Positions 22,192-22,985 of a stretch of DNA of 22,985 bases are shown here, piece by piece (position 1 is the stretch's first letter; every line of letters begins with the position of its first letter). A program made the position numbers and the translations under genes. Source of the stretch: an uncultured Oxalobacteraceae bacterium (lineage in GTDB: Bacteria > Pseudomonadota > Gammaproteobacteria > Burkholderiales > Burkholderiaceae); contig CAMLFK010000051.1 of NCBI GenBank assembly GCA_946479255.1, forward strand, positions 1 through 22,985. The letters run 5' to 3'. A model generated the notes under the pieces. The model was not told the DNA's origin, searched no databases, and was given only the letters and a program-made list of their open reading frames with translations.

Positions 22192-22554
22192 ATGAGCAAA
22201 CGCCCGATATTGTTAATCCTGTCCGTCATTGTTGCCATCGCGGCGCTGTTCGCGCTGTACACCTGGTTCACCCTCAGCTGGTCGTATTCCGAGGGCGAAC
22301 GGGCGGGTTACCTGCAAAAGTTTTCCAAGAAGGGCTGGCTGTGCAAGACCTGGGAAGGCGAGATTCTTCTGTCGAGCATGCCTGGAGCGATTCCGGAACG
22401 CTTTGCGTTCACGGTGCGCGATGATGATGTGGCCAAGAACCTGATGGCCGCTACCGGCAAGCGCGTGCTGCTGAGCTACGAACAGCGCAAGGGTGTGCCG
22501 AGTTCTTGTTTTGGTGAGACGGAGTATTTTGTGGAGAAGGTGGTGGTGCAGTAA
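22192..22554 (+). CDS. Conserved small membrane-anchored hypothetical protein
   Basis: The 120-residue protein has one N-terminal membrane helix (about residues 5-27, PILLILSVIVAIAALFALYTWF) and a periplasmic beta-rich domain: SYSEGERAGYLQKFSKKGWLCKTWEGEILL, then FAFTVRDDDVAKNLMAATGKRVLLSYEQ and VPSSCFGETEYFVEKV. The two cysteines could form a disulfide. I recall the SEGERAGYLQKFSKKGWLCKTWEGE block from conserved uncharacterised proteins of Burkholderiales, but no function is known to me. There is no clear Shine-Dalgarno. A possible promoter, TTAGCA (22135-22140) and CACAAT (22158-22163) with a 17-base gap, overlaps the end of the DUF475 gene, so it may be transcribed separately. Confidence 0.8.
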   Translation: MSKRPILLILSVIVAIAALFALYTWFTLSWSYSEGERAGYLQKFSKKGWLCKTWEGEILLSSMPGAIPERFAFTVRDDDVAKNLMAATGKRVLLSYEQRKGVPSSCFGETEYFVEKVVVQ

Positions 22555-22582
22555 GCCAGCCCAATCGTCTGCTCAGCCAATA

Positions 22583-22616
22583 AGCTGTCATCCCCGCCTT
22601 CGCGGGGATGACAGCT
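22583..22616. repeat. REP-like palindrome (15-bp stem)
   Basis: AGCTGTCATCCCCGC (22583-22597) and GCGGGGATGACAGCT (22602-22616) form a perfect 15-bp stem with a CTTC loop. The core GTCATCCCCGC/GCGGGGATGAC is a common dispersed intergenic palindrome in proteobacterial genomes (from memory). It lies between convergent genes ending at 22554 and 22639, so it can also act as a bidirectional terminator, though it lacks a T-run. Confidence 0.75.
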
Positions 22617-22638
22617 CTTCATCTAAGCTTGTTCTGTA

Positions 22639-22944
22639 CTACGCCTTTACTGCAGTAGCCGACGGCTGCGTCAACCGCCCCAACACCTCATGCGTCATGG
22701 TCGCCGAAGCCGAGCGTTGCACCGCAACCACTTCCCCTTCCCGTTTCTCCGCCTCAATCGCCTGGCGCGTGGCCACCAGCGTCTGCGTATCGGCTTCCAG
22801 CCGGCGGGTCTCCAGCTCCAGCAACTGACGCTTCGCCTCCGCCATCTCACGCGTGGTCTGTGCCACCTTGCGCTGCATCTCGGCATGCGCCTGCGCACTT
22901 TCCAGCAACAACTGCTGCGCATTGCGCTTGTCGATCGCCGCCTG
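22639..22944 (-). CDS. C-terminal fragment of a coiled-coil protein, cut by the contig end
   Basis: The frame is open from the stop at 22639 to the point where genuine sequence ends (22944), giving 101 residues with no true start visible. The fragment opens QAAIDKRNAQQLLLESAQ and is rich in Glu, Lys, Arg, Gln and Ala in heptad-like order (REMAEAKRQLLELETRRLEADTQTLVATRQAIEAEKREGE), so it is a long coiled coil. It ends in a less ordered tail, SASATMTHEVLGRLTQPSATAVKA. A TTG at 22911 should not be taken as the start. The family is not recognisable from this piece. Bases beyond 22944 are adapter and must not be translated. Confidence 0.7.
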   Translation of the reverse strand, partial: QAAIDKRNAQQLLLESAQAHAEMQRKVAQTTREMAEAKRQLLELETRRLEADTQTLVATRQAIEAEKREGEVVAVQRSASATMTHEVLGRLTQPSATAVKA

Positions 22945-22985
22945 AGATCGGAAGAGCGTCGTGTAGGGAAAGAGTGTAGATCTCG
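22945..22985. other. Illumina TruSeq adapter contamination at the contig end
   Basis: All 41 terminal bases, beginning AGATCGGAAGAGCGTCGTG and continuing to the last base, match the read-through (reverse-complement) form of the Illumina TruSeq universal adapter as I know it. This is a library artefact left in the assembly, not genomic DNA. Confidence 0.97.

Overview
The window looks like chromosomal DNA from a GC-rich betaproteobacterium, most likely Oxalobacteraceae (Massilia, Duganella or Janthinobacterium type). That placement is inferred from the general look of the proteins, the Tol-Pal operon and a GC-rich backbone with strong G/C at third codon positions; there is no rRNA gene here to confirm it. 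The last 41 bases (22945-22985) are not biological. They match Illumina TruSeq adapter read-through, so the contig really ends at 22944.

Region 1 (1-3724) is the cell-envelope Tol-Pal operon, all on the plus strand: the tail of tolR, then tolA, tolB, pal and cpoB. It is followed by a tRNA-Lys(UUU) gene with its own consensus promoter and a UUCG-loop terminator. The order pal-cpoB-tRNA-Lys also occurs in Escherichia coli. 

Region 2 (about 3869-8162) is an accessory segment with lower GC and different codon use. It holds a two-gene operon encoding an ABC-type ATPase and a DUF4276 protein (a candidate anti-phage or nucleic-acid conflict module), flanked by non-coding stretches with short dyads, and then a lipoprotein glycoside hydrolase of family 43 on the minus strand. 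In that gene the secretion/linker part is very GC-rich and the catalytic part is AT-rich.

Region 3 (8163-11899) holds a secreted alpha/beta-hydrolase fold protein that appears to have lost its catalytic residues, two unrecognised small proteins arranged convergently around a terminator, and an intact lipoprotein esterase.

Region 4 (11954-15777) is housekeeping metabolism on the plus strand: a TcyP-like cystine/dicarboxylate-family symporter, a histidine phosphatase followed closely by a stand-alone NAD(P)H-hydrate dehydratase, and a short Thr/Gly low-complexity lipoprotein preceded by a 287-base leader rich in dyads.

Region 5 (15817-22554) holds a convergent terminator, then a minus-strand RND efflux pair (periplasmic adaptor then inner-membrane pump) with a recognisable promoter and an operator-like dyad at the expected transcription start. 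Next come a divergent PAP2 (DUF212) membrane protein, an oppositely oriented DUF475/TerC-superfamily membrane protein and a small membrane-anchored conserved protein. The contig finishes with a 15-bp-stem REP-like palindrome and the C-terminal end of a coiled-coil protein cut by the contig end.

The best candidate for something under-described is the ATPase-DUF4276 pair at 4437-6133. Other points worth a look are the catalytically bare hydrolase, the composition-split GH43, the tRNA-Lys with mispairs confined to its 3' half, and the structured leader at 15146-15432. I found no CRISPR array, transposase or integrase.
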